Source of the DNA: Marisediminicola sp040546025
GTDB lineage: Bacteria; Actinomycetota; Actinomycetes; Actinomycetales; Microbacteriaceae
DNA length: 64,000 nucleotides
Direction: 5' to 3'
Assembly (NCBI RefSeq): GCF_040546025.1
Contig: NZ_JBEPNA010000010.1
Span: 1-64,000, forward strand
The first letter of the stretch is position 1, and every line of letters begins with the position of its first letter. This document shows positions 9,934 through 19,615 of the stretch, piece by piece. The notes under the pieces were generated by a model, which saw nothing but the letters and a program-made list of their open reading frames with translations, was not told the origin of the DNA and did not search any database. The translations under genes were made by a program, and so were the position numbers.

Positions 9934-10812
9934 ATGCACGATCGAGTGACACGCCGAGTGACTCGTCGGTTGGCCCGCGCACTCGTCGCGGCCGCCACGG
10001 TCACCGTCGTCTCGTTCGGCCTCACTGCCTGCGAGTCAGAGTTCCTCTCCGCGCAGGACGGTTGGCAGTATTCACTGTCGCGCTCGGCCTCGCCGACACC
10101 CTCGGTCACGCCCTCCCCGTCCCGTGCGCCGGCACCGTCGGCATCCGCCTCCCCGGTCGAGCCCACGCCGGCACCCACGCCCGCTCCCGTCGACCCGGGC
10201 TTCAACGCGGCGCTCCACTCGATCGACGACCCCGCGAGCCGGTGGGTCGTGAGCAACAAGCTCCGACCGCTCAGCCCGGTCGGGTTCGTGCCCCCCGACC
10301 TCGTTGCGGCCACGGTGCCGTTCGTCTCGAATCCGTACATGAGGCCGGATGCCGCCACCGCGATCGCCGTGATGTTCGCCGCGGCGGCGGCAGAGGGCGC
10401 CGGCGCTTTGCAGATCCAGAACGCGTATCGCTCCTACGACACGCAGGTGCGCGTCTACGGCGACTGGGTGTCGCGCGTCGGCCAGGCGAGCGCGGATGCC
10501 CAGAGCGCGCGCCCCGGGCATAGCGAGCACCAGACCGGCTTCGGCGTCGACATCACCTCGCTGCCGGCGCGCTGCTCCATCCAGGAGTGCTTCGGGCAGA
10601 CGCCGGAGGGAGTCTGGCTCGCCGGCAACGCCTACCGGTTCGGCTTCATCCTGCGCTACCCGGCCGGAATGACGGATGTCACGGGCTTCATCTACGAGCC
10701 GTGGCACTTCCGCTACGTCGGCACCAAGCTGTCGACCGAGATGCGCGAGCGCGGCGTCGAGACGCTCGAGGAGTTCTTCGGCCTGCCCGCCGCCGCAAAC
10801 TACGCCGGCTGA
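9934..10812 (+). CDS. VanY-type D-alanyl-D-alanine carboxypeptidase lipoprotein (peptidase M15B)
   Basis: A 292-aa exported protein. A lipobox-like sequence (GLTAC) follows the hydrophobic signal segment, then comes a Pro/Ser/Ala-rich linker (about residues 45-85) across the cell wall, then a zinc peptidase domain. The M15 zinc and catalytic motifs are visible as PGHSEHQTGFGVDI and EPWHFRYVG. It trims the terminal D-Ala of peptidoglycan pentapeptides at the outer face of the membrane. The ATG at 9934 has GAGGAG upstream at the right distance; upstream in-frame ATGs would destroy the signal peptide layout. Inverted-repeat copy B follows 4 bp after the stop. Confidence 0.86.
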   Translation: MHDRVTRRVTRRLARALVAAATVTVVSFGLTACESEFLSAQDGWQYSLSRSASPTPSVTPSPSRAPAPSASASPVEPTPAPTPAPVDPGFNAALHSIDDPASRWVVSNKLRPLSPVGFVPPDLVAATVPFVSNPYMRPDAATAIAVMFAAAAAEGAGALQIQNAYRSYDTQVRVYGDWVSRVGQASADAQSARPGHSEHQTGFGVDITSLPARCSIQECFGQTPEGVWLAGNAYRFGFILRYPAGMTDVTGFIYEPWHFRYVGTKLSTEMRERGVETLEEFFGLPAAANYAG

Positions 10813-10816
10813 CGTC

Positions 10817-10981
10817 GCTTTCATTATTCAGGAGTGACTGTCAGAAATCAGGACTGGCAGCGGAGGGGTAGCCAGGCGGTGGATCGCAGATGCCGAAATC
10901 ACGGCGCAGGGTCGAGGCCGGTGACCTCAGCCCGGCCCCGGTACTCCTGAATTCTGCTGCCCACTCCTGAATAATGAAAGC
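10817..10981. repeat. Inverted-repeat element, copy B (165 bp) with nested inner repeat
   Basis: Perfect 20-bp inverted termini (GCTTTCATTATTCAGGAGTG and complement) match those of copy A. A second, degenerate inverted pair lies inside (about 10842-10855 and 10940-10955), again built on TCAGGAGT/ACTCCTGA. It fills the gap between the convergent peptidase and phosphoglucomutase genes. No coding potential seen. Confidence 0.75.
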
Positions 10982-10989
10982 AAGCGCTG

Positions 10990-12609
<1,620 letters not shown>

Positions 12610-12694
12610 GCAGACAGTCTGGCACCGCCCCGCCCCGCCGCGCCCGGTTGCACGGCATTTATCCGACGAGGAGGGCCGTTGGCGTGGGCTGCCC

Positions 12695-12700
12695 TAGGCT
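12695..12700 (+). promoter_or_regulatory. -10 box for leaderless pheA transcript
   Basis: TAGGCT ends exactly 6 nt before the pheA ATG and no Shine-Dalgarno sequence is present. Transcription would therefore begin at or next to the start codon. Confidence 0.5.
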
Positions 12701-12706
12701 CGACGC

Positions 12707-13693
12707 ATGCCCGAGAGCGACCTGCCGACACGCGACCAGCCGACCAGCCGACCAGCGACCGCAGCATCCGACACCTACAGCTTCCTGGGCCCCGCCGGCA
12801 CGTTCACCGAAGCCGCCCTCGCGCAGGTCCCCGAGGCTGCCGGCAAGCCGTGGCGCTCTGTCAACAACGTCGGCGAGGCCCTCGACGACGTGGTCTCCGG
12901 TCGCAGCGTCGCGGCGATGATCGCGATCGAGAACTCCGTCGAGGGCGGGGTAAGTGCGACCCAGGATGCCCTCGCCAACGTGCCCAACCTCCGCATCATC
13001 GGCGAGTACCTCGTGCCGGTCAACTTCGTGTTCGTGGCCAGGCCCGGAACGACCCTTGCCGACGTGAAAGTCGTGAACGCGCATCCGGTCGCCTACGCGC
13101 AGTGCCACCTGTGGCTCGACGCCGTTCTTCCGTCCCACGGGCACATCCCCGCCACGTCGAACGTCGCCGCAGCCGCATCGCTGTTCGAGAACGGGCTGGC
13201 AGACGCCGCGATCGCGCCGCGGAACATCACCAAGCACCACGACCTCGTCGTGCTCGCCGAGGATATCGGCGACAATCCGAGCGCGGTGACGAGGTTCGTG
13301 CTGGTGAGCCGCACCGTTCCGACCCCCGCGGCGACAGGGGCGGACAAGACGAGCCTCATCGCCGAGCTGCCGGACGACAGGGCAGGGGCGCTGCTCGAGA
13401 TGCTCGAGCAGTTCGCCACCCGCGGCGTGAACATGAGCCTGCTCGAGTCGCGGCCGATCGGCGACGCACTCGGCCGGTACCGCTTCGTGATCGACCTCGA
13501 CGGCCACATCCTCGACGAGCGGGTGGCCGACGCGCTGCTCGGGCTCAAGCGGTTCAGTCCCAACGTGATCTTCCTGGGCTCGTACCCGCGGGCCGACCGC
13601 ATCCGCGTCGAGGTCACCGACCGCTACGGCGACGACGCCTTCGCGGACGCCCGCGACTGGCTGCGCGGGCTCATCGCCGGCGAGAGCGACTAG
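12707..13693 (+). CDS. pheA: Prephenate dehydratase
   Basis: A 328-aa monofunctional enzyme converting prephenate to phenylpyruvate in phenylalanine synthesis. The catalytic domain (about residues 23-205) starts YSFLGPAGTFTEAAL, has IENSVEGGV, and ends with the conserved TRF of VTRFVLV. A C-terminal ACT domain with the ESRP phenylalanine-binding motif (LLESRPIG) indicates feedback inhibition. An IS5-family element sits directly in the stop codon: the original TAG was split after TA, and the first base of the element restores TAG, so the protein is unchanged. Any gene read from the same transcript downstream would be cut off. Confidence 0.95.
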   Translation: MPESDLPTRDQPTSRPATAASDTYSFLGPAGTFTEAALAQVPEAAGKPWRSVNNVGEALDDVVSGRSVAAMIAIENSVEGGVSATQDALANVPNLRIIGEYLVPVNFVFVARPGTTLADVKVVNAHPVAYAQCHLWLDAVLPSHGHIPATSNVAAAASLFENGLADAAIAPRNITKHHDLVVLAEDIGDNPSAVTRFVLVSRTVPTPAATGADKTSLIAELPDDRAGALLEMLEQFATRGVNMSLLESRPIGDALGRYRFVIDLDGHILDERVADALLGLKRFSPNVIFLGSYPRADRIRVEVTDRYGDDAFADARDWLRGLIAGESD

Positions 13694-14635
13694 GGCGTGT
13701 CTCCCTATCCTTGGTCTGATCGTTTGGCATCATTTTCGGCATGACGCGTGATGCTGTGTTGTCGGATGACCAGTGGGCTCGAATCGAGTCGTTGATGCCT
13801 TCCTCGGGAGGTCGTGCCGGGCGGCCGTTCCGGGACCACCGGCGAGTGATGGAGGGCATCATCTACCGGTATCGGGCCGGGATTCCCTGGCGGGATCTGC
13901 CAGAGAGTTTCGGCCCGTGGCAGACAGTCTGGAAACGTCACCGTCGGTTCTCCGGCGACGGGACCTGGGACGAGATCCTCGCGAGACTGCTGGGCGATGC
14001 CGAATCTGCGGGCCTGATCGAGTGGGAGGTGTCGGTGGACTCGACGGTGAACCGGGCTCACCAGCACGCCACCAACCTCCCGCGCCACACAGGGGGGTCT
14101 GTCGAATTACAAGAATTATCAGCTCGAGCCTCCTGATCATGCAATTGGCCGGTCTCGCGGGGGTTTGACCACGAAGATCCACCAGTTGTGTGATGCGAGA
14201 CTGCGCCCTCTGGTGGTGATCATCGCTCCAGGTCAGGGCGGTGACGCCCCGATGTTCCCGCACCTGCTGGACTGCTTGCGGGTTGCCGGAGCCGGTCGGG
14301 GGCGGCCGCGGACGACCCCGGACCGGACGTTGGGCGATAAAGCGTATTCCTCCAAGGCAATCCGCAAGTTACTCCGGGATCGCGGCATTCAGGCGGTCAT
14401 TCCCGAGCCTGCGGACCAGATCGCGAACCGGAAGCGACGCGGCAGCAAAGGCGGCCGACCGCCGTCTCTCGACCGGGAGATCTACAAGCGCCGCAACGTC
14501 GTGGAACGGTCCTTCAACGACATCAAGCAGTGGCGCGGCATCGCGACCCGCTACGACAAACTCGCCATCACCTACCGCGGCGGAGTCGTCCTGCGCGCGA
14601 TCATCATCTGGCTCAAGGCATTACGAGACACGCCC
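13693..14635 (+). mobile_element. IS5-family insertion sequence (IS427-like group)
   Basis: Terminal inverted repeats GGGCGTGTCTC and GAGACACGCCC (11 bp, perfect) bound 943 bp carrying two overlapping-frame transposase ORFs. The element is flanked by a TA duplication (13691-13692 and 14636-14637) within a CTAG target, as expected for the YTAR targets of this group. It interrupts the stop codon of pheA without changing its product, and the transposase stop codon itself is formed from the flanking TAG. Confidence 0.85.
13741..14136 (+). CDS. IS5-family transposase, N-terminal part (ORF A)
   Basis: A 131-aa product with the N-terminal DUF4096-like domain (LSDDQWARIESLMP...RDHRRVMEGIIYRYRAGIPWRDLP) and the first catalytic aspartate in SVDST. 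It ends in an out-of-frame tail after a G6 run at 14092-14097. The downstream half is in the +1 frame. Either this is programmed frameshifting or a one-base expansion of the G run has split the gene. Confidence 0.8.
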   Translation: MTRDAVLSDDQWARIESLMPSSGGRAGRPFRDHRRVMEGIIYRYRAGIPWRDLPESFGPWQTVWKRHRRFSGDGTWDEILARLLGDAESAGLIEWEVSVDSTVNRAHQHATNLPRHTGGSVELQELSARAS

Positions 14636-14638
14636 TAG
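14165..14638 (+). CDS. IS5-family transposase, C-terminal part (ORF B)
   Basis: A 157-aa region with the second aspartate (LGDKAYSS) and the glutamate (ERSFNDIKQWRGIATRYDK) of the DDE triad. The true continuous frame begins upstream, at about 14093, reading ...LEPPDHAIGRSRGGLTTK, so the protein is probably made by frameshift from ORF A; the TTG at 14165 is only the first start-like codon in frame. Its TAG stop uses the target-site TA plus the following G. Confidence 0.75.
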   Translation: MTTKIHQLCDARLRPLVVIIAPGQGGDAPMFPHLLDCLRVAGAGRGRPRTTPDRTLGDKAYSSKAIRKLLRDRGIQAVIPEPADQIANRKRRGSKGGRPPSLDREIYKRRNVVERSFNDIKQWRGIATRYDKLAITYRGGVVLRAIIIWLKALRDTP

Positions 14639-14650
14639 CCGCGGCGCGGT

Positions 14651-15769
14651 CTACCCGGCGGGCACCTTCACGGTGAGGCCGAGGTGCTCGACAGTCGCCT
14701 TGACCGCGACGACCTTGCCGAAGCCGTCGCCGTCGAGCTCGAACTCCTCCGCCCGGTCGAGGCGCATCACGAGCTCCTTGCCCTGCAGGTAGCGCAGCGT
14801 GCGCACCTCCTTGGTCATGCCCATGAGCTTGCGGCCGACCTGGCTGCGCCGCAGCACGCCGTTCTCCCACACGATCTTCACCCAGATCTGCACCCAGCCA
14901 AAGAAACCCTCGGGACGCAGCGCCACAATGTCGAACATACCGTCGTCGACGGCGGCATCCGGCAGGAGCAGGATGTTGCCGGGCAGCGACCCGCAGTTGC
15001 CGATCATGACCGTGTGCACCCGGACCGTGCGGTTGCCCTGCCGGTCGAGGTTGTAGCGGATGTTGAGGCTGTTGTCGCCCCTGAGGGACTTGCGGATCGC
15101 GTCGACGTACGCGATCCAGCCGACCTTCTTCTTGAGGTCGGGGTCGGTGTTCGCGATCATCTGCGCGTCGAGCCCGAGCCCCGCCATAACGAGAAACACG
15201 AATCTCTCCTTGGTGGCGTCCTCGCGCTCGACCTCAACCAGTCCGAGGTCGATCGATCGATCGGTGCCCGCGAAGGCCGTGCTCACCGCGTGGTCGAGGC
15301 TGTCGAGGGTGAGCTTGAGGTTGCGGGCGAGCAGGTTGCCGGTTCCCGAGGGGATGAGCCCGACGGGAACATCGGACCCGCGCACCGCCTCGGCCACCGC
15401 GCGCACGGTACCGTCGCCGCCGGCGATCATGATCACGTCGACATCGTGGCTGAGGACCTCGGCGGCGACCTTCTGTCCCGGGTCCTCCTTCGAGGTCTCG
15501 AACCACAGGGTCTCACGCCAGCCCGCGGTCTTTTCGCCCGCGGCGACGGCCGCCTTGAGTAGCGGCAGGTCGACCTTGATCGGGTTGTAGATGACGGCCG
15601 CAACCTTCTCGAACGCCGCATGTCCGGTCTTCTGCGCCTCTGTCTTCACCGCCGTCCTCTTGGCGATCTTCTTCTCCGCTGGCCCGGCATCAGGGGCGAG
15701 CACCTCCTCGGCAACGTCGGCGGGGTCGGCGGGCTGAGCTGTCGAGTCGTTCTCGGGAGCGATGGTCAC
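14651..15769 (-). CDS. Diacylglycerol kinase-family lipid kinase
   Basis: A 372-aa protein with the DAGK catalytic domain. It has VIYNPIKVD, the nucleotide loop motif IAGGDGTVRAVAEAV (about residue 118), and IPSGTGNLLARNL, followed by the C-terminal beta-sandwich domain. It phosphorylates diacylglycerol or a related lipid at the membrane. A charged extension of about 50 residues precedes the domain. The GTG start at 15769 lies 6 nt after a TAGCGT box on the minus strand and has no ribosome site, consistent with a leaderless message. It is divergent from serS with only 38 bp between them. Confidence 0.85.
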   Translation of the reverse strand: MTIAPENDSTAQPADPADVAEEVLAPDAGPAEKKIAKRTAVKTEAQKTGHAAFEKVAAVIYNPIKVDLPLLKAAVAAGEKTAGWRETLWFETSKEDPGQKVAAEVLSHDVDVIMIAGGDGTVRAVAEAVRGSDVPVGLIPSGTGNLLARNLKLTLDSLDHAVSTAFAGTDRSIDLGLVEVEREDATKERFVFLVMAGLGLDAQMIANTDPDLKKKVGWIAYVDAIRKSLRGDNSLNIRYNLDRQGNRTVRVHTVMIGNCGSLPGNILLLPDAAVDDGMFDIVALRPEGFFGWVQIWVKIVWENGVLRRSQVGRKLMGMTKEVRTLRYLQGKELVMRLDRAEEFELDGDGFGKVVAVKATVEHLGLTVKVPAG

Positions 15770-15775
15770 GAGTAA

Positions 15776-15801
15776 ACGCTAACCCATGCTCCAACTAGAA
15801 T
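15776..15801. promoter_or_regulatory. Divergent leaderless -10 boxes of the lipid kinase and serS genes
   Basis: On the minus strand TAGCGT (15781-15776) is 6 nt from the kinase GTG. On the plus strand TAGAAT (15796-15801) is 6 nt from the serS GTG. Both genes lack ribosome sites at a usable distance, so both are probably transcribed from the start codon. Confidence 0.5.
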
Positions 15802-15807
15802 CGGGGA

Positions 15808-17076
15808 GTGATCGATGCGCAGCTACTACGCGAAAATCCCGATATCGTCCGGTCCTCGCAGGCCGCGCGCGGAGCATCCGTCGAGCTGGTCGACGAGGCG
15901 CTCGTCGCGGATGCCGCCCGCCGAACGGCAATCAACGAGTTCGAGACCCTCCGTGCGAGCCAGAACCTGTTCGGCAAGCGCGTCGCGCAGGCGGCCAAGG
16001 ACGAGAAGAAGCAGCTCGTGGCCGAGGCGCAGGACCTCGCCGCGCGGGTGAAGGCCGCGAGCGCGGCGGCGGCGGATGCCGATGCGGAGTTTGACCGGAT
16101 CGTCGGCAGCATCGCGAACCCGATCCTCGACGGTGTGCCGGCCGGCGGCGAAGATGACTTCGTGCTGCTCAAGTCGGTCGGCGAGAAGCCGCGGTTCGAC
16201 TTCGAGCCGCGCGATCACCTCGAACTCGGCGAGCTGCTCGGCGCGATCGACATGGGTCGCGGCGCGAAGGTGTCCGGGGCGCGCTTCTCGTTCCTCCGGG
16301 GAATCGGGGCGAGGCTCGAACTCGCGATCATGAACATGGGCCTCGACCGCGCGCTCGCGGGCGGCTTCATCCCGCTCATCACCCCGACCCTCGTCAAGCC
16401 GGAGATCATGCGCGGCACCGGGTTCCTTGGTGAGCATGCCGACGAGATCTACTACCTCCCGGCCGACGACCTCTACCTCACCGGCACGAGCGAGGTGGCC
16501 CTCGCCGGCTACCACTCCGACGAGATCCTCGACCTCACCGCGGGCCCGCTCCGCTACGCGGGCTGGTCCACGTGCTATCGCCGTGAAGCCGGCTCCGGCG
16601 GAAAGGACACCAGGGGGATCATCCGCGTGCACCAATTCAACAAGCTCGAGATGTTCAGCTACGTGCTGCCGGAGAATGCCGCGGCGGAGCACGAGCGCCT
16701 GCTCGCCTTCCAGGAGAACATGCTCGGCGCGCTCGGTCTCAGCTACCGCGTGATCGACACCGCCGCCGGCGATCTCGGGTCGAGCGCGGCGCGCAAATAC
16801 GACGTCGAGGCGTGGGTTCCCACCCAGGGCGCGTACCGCGAGCTGACGAGCACGAGCAACTGCACGACGTACCAGGCCCGGCGCCTCGACATCCGCTACC
16901 GCACCGAGTCAGGCAAGACCGCCCCCGTCGCCACCCTCAACGGCACGCTCGCGACCACGAGGTGGATCGTGGCCCTCCTCGAGACGCACCAGTGTGCCGA
17001 CGGCTCCGTTGTGGTTCCGGATGCCCTCCGCCCGTACCTGGGCGGCCTCGAGATCATCGAGCCGGACTCCCTATGA
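15808..17076 (+). CDS. serS: Seryl-tRNA synthetase
   Basis: A 422-aa class II aminoacyl-tRNA synthetase that charges tRNA-Ser. It begins MIDAQLLRENPD, with the N-terminal coiled-coil arm at about residues 30-105 and class II motif 1 near PTLVKPEIMRGTGF. TSEVAL is the serine-binding segment. Motif 2 is CYRREAGSGGKDTRGIIRVHQFNK and motif 3 is NGTLATTRWIVALLE. Length is typical. The start is a GTG 6 nt after a -10-like TAGAAT. Its stop overlaps the ATG of the HAD gene. Two tRNA-Ser genes lie shortly downstream. Confidence 0.96.
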   Translation: MIDAQLLRENPDIVRSSQAARGASVELVDEALVADAARRTAINEFETLRASQNLFGKRVAQAAKDEKKQLVAEAQDLAARVKAASAAAADADAEFDRIVGSIANPILDGVPAGGEDDFVLLKSVGEKPRFDFEPRDHLELGELLGAIDMGRGAKVSGARFSFLRGIGARLELAIMNMGLDRALAGGFIPLITPTLVKPEIMRGTGFLGEHADEIYYLPADDLYLTGTSEVALAGYHSDEILDLTAGPLRYAGWSTCYRREAGSGGKDTRGIIRVHQFNKLEMFSYVLPENAAAEHERLLAFQENMLGALGLSYRVIDTAAGDLGSSAARKYDVEAWVPTQGAYRELTSTSNCTTYQARRLDIRYRTESGKTAPVATLNGTLATTRWIVALLETHQCADGSVVVPDALRPYLGGLEIIEPDSL

Positions 17077-17948
17077 CGTCCGACAGCACGACGTCCGACG
17101 GCACGACGTCCGACAGCTCCGTGCCCGAGAGCACGGCGTCGGCGAGCCACGACGGGCGCCTCCTCATCGCCCTCGATATCGACGGCACCGTGCTGCGCGA
17201 GGACGGGGTCATCAGCGATCACGTTCACGCGGAGGTGCGCCGCGTGCGCGACCTCGGGCACGAGGTCATGCTCGCGACCGGCCGGTCCGTCTCGATGACA
17301 CTCCCGGTGCTGGACCGGCTCGAGCTCACCCCTGGCTTCGTGGTCTGCTCGAACGGCGCGATCACTCTCAAGCGCGATGAGAGCGAGCCGACGAACTACG
17401 TGCACCACCACGTCGAGACCTTCAACCCGGCCCGCGTGCTCACGACGATCAGGGGGAGCCTCGAGAAGGCCAGCTACGCCGTCGAGGACGCCGACGGGTT
17501 CTACCGGTACACCGGCTACTTCCCCGACACGACCCTCGGCGCCCTGAGCGAGAAGGTCGAATTCGAGCAGCTGCTCACCTACGAGGCCACCCGCGTTGTC
17601 GTGGTCTCCCCCGAGCACGACATGGAGGAGTTCCTCACCATCGTCGAGCAGATGGGACTCCACCGGGTCAGCTACAACGTGGGCTGGACGGCGTGGCTCG
17701 ACATCGCCCCCGACGGCGTCAACAAGGCCACCGCCATGGAGCGGGTGCGTGCGAGCCTCGGCATCCCGCGCACGCACGTCATGGCCGTCGGCGACGGCCG
17801 CAACGACATCGACATGCTCGAGTGGGCTTCCCTGCGCGGCCGTGGCGTCGCGATGGGCCAGGCACCGGATGTCGTGCGCGAGGTAGCCAACGAGCACACC
17901 TCCAGCGACTGGGACGACGGCGTGGCCAAACTCTTCCGCAGCATCTAG
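17073..17948 (+). CDS. HAD-superfamily (Cof/IIB type) phosphatase
   Basis: A 291-aa hydrolase that dephosphorylates small phosphorylated metabolites. Motif I LIALDIDGTVL (about residue 30), motif II LATGRS, and motifs III/IV with the lysine in GVNKATAM and the GDGRNDIDMLEW loop are all present. The C2B cap lies between motifs II and III. The ATG at 17073 overlaps the serS stop (ATGA), so the two are co-expressed. The first 25 residues are low-complexity Thr/Ser/Asp encoded by a 15-bp tandem repeat. The physiological substrate is unknown. Confidence 0.82.
   Translation: MTSDSTTSDGTTSDSSVPESTASASHDGRLLIALDIDGTVLREDGVISDHVHAEVRRVRDLGHEVMLATGRSVSMTLPVLDRLELTPGFVVCSNGAITLKRDESEPTNYVHHHVETFNPARVLTTIRGSLEKASYAVEDADGFYRYTGYFPDTTLGALSEKVEFEQLLTYEATRVVVVSPEHDMEEFLTIVEQMGLHRVSYNVGWTAWLDIAPDGVNKATAMERVRASLGIPRTHVMAVGDGRNDIDMLEWASLRGRGVAMGQAPDVVREVANEHTSSDWDDGVAKLFRSI
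17076..17117. repeat. 15-bp tandem repeat in the 5' end of the HAD gene
   Basis: About 2.8 copies of ACGTCCGACRGCACG encode a TSDSTTSDGTTSDSS tract at the start of the HAD phosphatase. Unit loss or gain would keep the frame, so tract length may vary between strains. Confidence 0.7.
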
Positions 17949-18006
17949 ATAATCGGCGTGCGCCTGACCGAAACATTAATCGGTTATGATCGGGCCTGAA
18001 CTCCGG

Positions 18007-18091
18007 GGAGGGCTGTCCGAGCGGCCGATGGAGCCAGTCTTGAAAACTGGTGATGCGAAAGCATTCGTGGGTTCGAATCCCACGCCCTCCG
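18007..18091 (+). tRNA. tRNA-Ser(UGA)
   Basis: An 85-nt class II tRNA with acceptor stem GGAGGGC/GCCCTCC, anticodon loop CUUGAAA giving UGA, a long variable arm and TTCGAAT in the T loop. CCA is not encoded. A TATGAT -10 box lies 17 bp upstream (17985-17990). Confidence 0.95.
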
Positions 18092-18128
18092 CTCCAATTG
18101 CTGCCGTGATCACGTCGAGGGGATTTGC

Positions 18129-19439
18129 TTGAGCGACCTGCGCCCACGTATGCACGACCGTTCCCGCCGTGCTCATGCGGCAAGGCACGGCCGCGCAAGA
18201 AAGTCCCACGCCGCGGTCGCCGTGGCGAAGGTGGTCGCGGCGAGCCTTGCGGTGCTGCTTGTCAGCGGCACCTCCCTCGCCGCCATCGCGGTTGCGCAGC
18301 TGTCGGGGAACATCGAGTCGGTCACCCTCGCCGGAGACGATGACGATGTCACGCCGACGGCCGCGGCCCCCGCCCTCGGCAAGTTCGACGGCGGGTTCAA
18401 CATCCTCGTCGTCGGCAGCGACGTCTGTGACGTGGTGGGCGGCTGTGCCGACCGCCAGAGCGAGCTCAACGACGTGACCATGCTCATCCGCATCGCCGCG
18501 GACCAGTCGAGCGCGGTGGGCGTCAGCTTTCCCCGCGACCTCGTGGTGCCCATCCCGTCCTGCCCACAGGAGGACGGAGAGGGGTACTACAACGCCATGT
18601 CGGCCCAGCCGATCAACAACACCCTCGCCTACGGGGGGCTCGCCTGCACCGTCCTCACGGTCGAGGCGCTCACCGGGCTCGACATCCCGTACGCCGGACT
18701 CATCACCTTCAACGGCGTGATCGGCATGAGCAACGCCGTCGGCGGCGTGCCGGTGTGCATCGACGGTCCGATCAACGACCGCTACTCGGGCTTCAGGCGT
18801 GACGAGGCAGGCGAGTACACGCTCCAGGGCCAGGACGCGCTCAACTTCCTCCGTACGAGGCACGGGGTCGGCGACGGCAGCGACCTCGGCCGGATCAGCT
18901 CCCAGCAGGTGTTCCTCTCCTCGCTCGTCCGCACGATCAAGAGCGACAGCACGCTGAACGATCCGTCGAAGCTGTTCGGCATCGCCACGGCGGCCACGAG
19001 CAACATGAAGCTGTCGACACAGCTGGCGAACCTCAACACGATGGTGTCGATGTCGCTGGTGCTCAAGGACATCCCGCTCGAGCGGATCACGTTCGTGCAG
19101 TACCCCGGAACCACGGGCCAGGGCGGCGTCTATTCCGGCAAGGTCGCGCCGATCAAGGCGCAGGCGGACGCGCTGTTCGCGAAGATCGTCTCCGATGAGC
19201 CCTTCACGCTCGCGGCGGGGACCGGGCGCGGGTCGATCCTGAACCCGGATGCGCCGTCCACGGCATCCGTCGATCCCGCAGCGCCCGTCGACCCGGCGCC
19301 TCCCGTCGACCCCGCAGCACCGGCGGATCCGGCGGAGGCTCCGGATGCGGTCGATGCGGCTGCACCGACCGCCGAGGTACTCTCCGGGGTTCTGGGCCAG
19401 ACCGCCGCCGACTACACCTGTTCCAAGTCGAACAACTGA
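18129..19439 (+). CDS. LytR-CpsA-Psr (LCP) family cell-wall ligase
   Basis: A 436-aa membrane-anchored protein that transfers undecaprenyl-linked glycopolymers to peptidoglycan. After a basic N-terminus there is one membrane helix (about residues 28-57), then the extracellular LCP domain. That domain shows FNILVVGSD, VSFPRDLVVPI with the conserved arginine, and the LNFLRTRHGVGDGSDLGRISSQQ block. The C-terminal 60 residues are repetitive Pro/Ala/Asp (VDPAAPVDPAPP...). I use the TTG at 18129 because GAGGGG lies upstream; an ATG at 18150 is the alternative. The two cysteine-containing insertions near residues 105-115 and 150-180 could form disulfides. Confidence 0.86.
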   Translation: MSDLRPRMHDRSRRAHAARHGRARKSHAAVAVAKVVAASLAVLLVSGTSLAAIAVAQLSGNIESVTLAGDDDDVTPTAAAPALGKFDGGFNILVVGSDVCDVVGGCADRQSELNDVTMLIRIAADQSSAVGVSFPRDLVVPIPSCPQEDGEGYYNAMSAQPINNTLAYGGLACTVLTVEALTGLDIPYAGLITFNGVIGMSNAVGGVPVCIDGPINDRYSGFRRDEAGEYTLQGQDALNFLRTRHGVGDGSDLGRISSQQVFLSSLVRTIKSDSTLNDPSKLFGIATAATSNMKLSTQLANLNTMVSMSLVLKDIPLERITFVQYPGTTGQGGVYSGKVAPIKAQADALFAKIVSDEPFTLAAGTGRGSILNPDAPSTASVDPAAPVDPAPPVDPAAPADPAEAPDAVDAAAPTAEVLSGVLGQTAADYTCSKSNN

Positions 19440-19511
19440 TCTCGTGCCGCCTCGAATGGGCGGTGGCGCGTCGTGCCGCTATGATTGCTGACGAGCGCTG
19501 AGCTCATCACT

Positions 19512-19601
19512 GGAGACGTCGCATAGTTCGGCCTAGTGCACCACCCTGCTAAGGTGGAGAGCCCTTAATGGGCTCCGTGGGTTCAAATCCCACCGTCTCC
19601 G
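19512..19601 (+). tRNA. tRNA-Ser(GCU), integration target of the genomic island
   Basis: A 90-nt class II tRNA with acceptor GGAGACG/CGTCTCC, anticodon loop CUGCUAA giving GCU, and an extended variable arm. A TATGAT -10 box lies at 19480-19485. Its last 34 nt lie in the 35-bp repeat that recurs at the far end of the island, so the 3' part was rebuilt by the incoming element and the gene stays intact. The terminator expected after it now lies at 34239-34270. Confidence 0.95.
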
Positions 19602-19602
19602 C
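19568..19602. repeat. attL core (35 bp)
   Basis: Thirty-five bases covering the variable arm/T arm/acceptor end of tRNA-Ser(GCU) are identical to 34201-34235. The integrase gene starts its 3' end 13 bp further on. Confidence 0.9.
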
Positions 19603-19615
19603 TCATTTTGCCTGG

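Noticed and set aside
13773..14168. A 131-codon frame overlapping the IS transposase, as a -1 frameshift product
   Set aside because: It leads into a tail lacking the DDE residues. The frame that carries LEPPDHAIGRSRGGL is the +1 frame.
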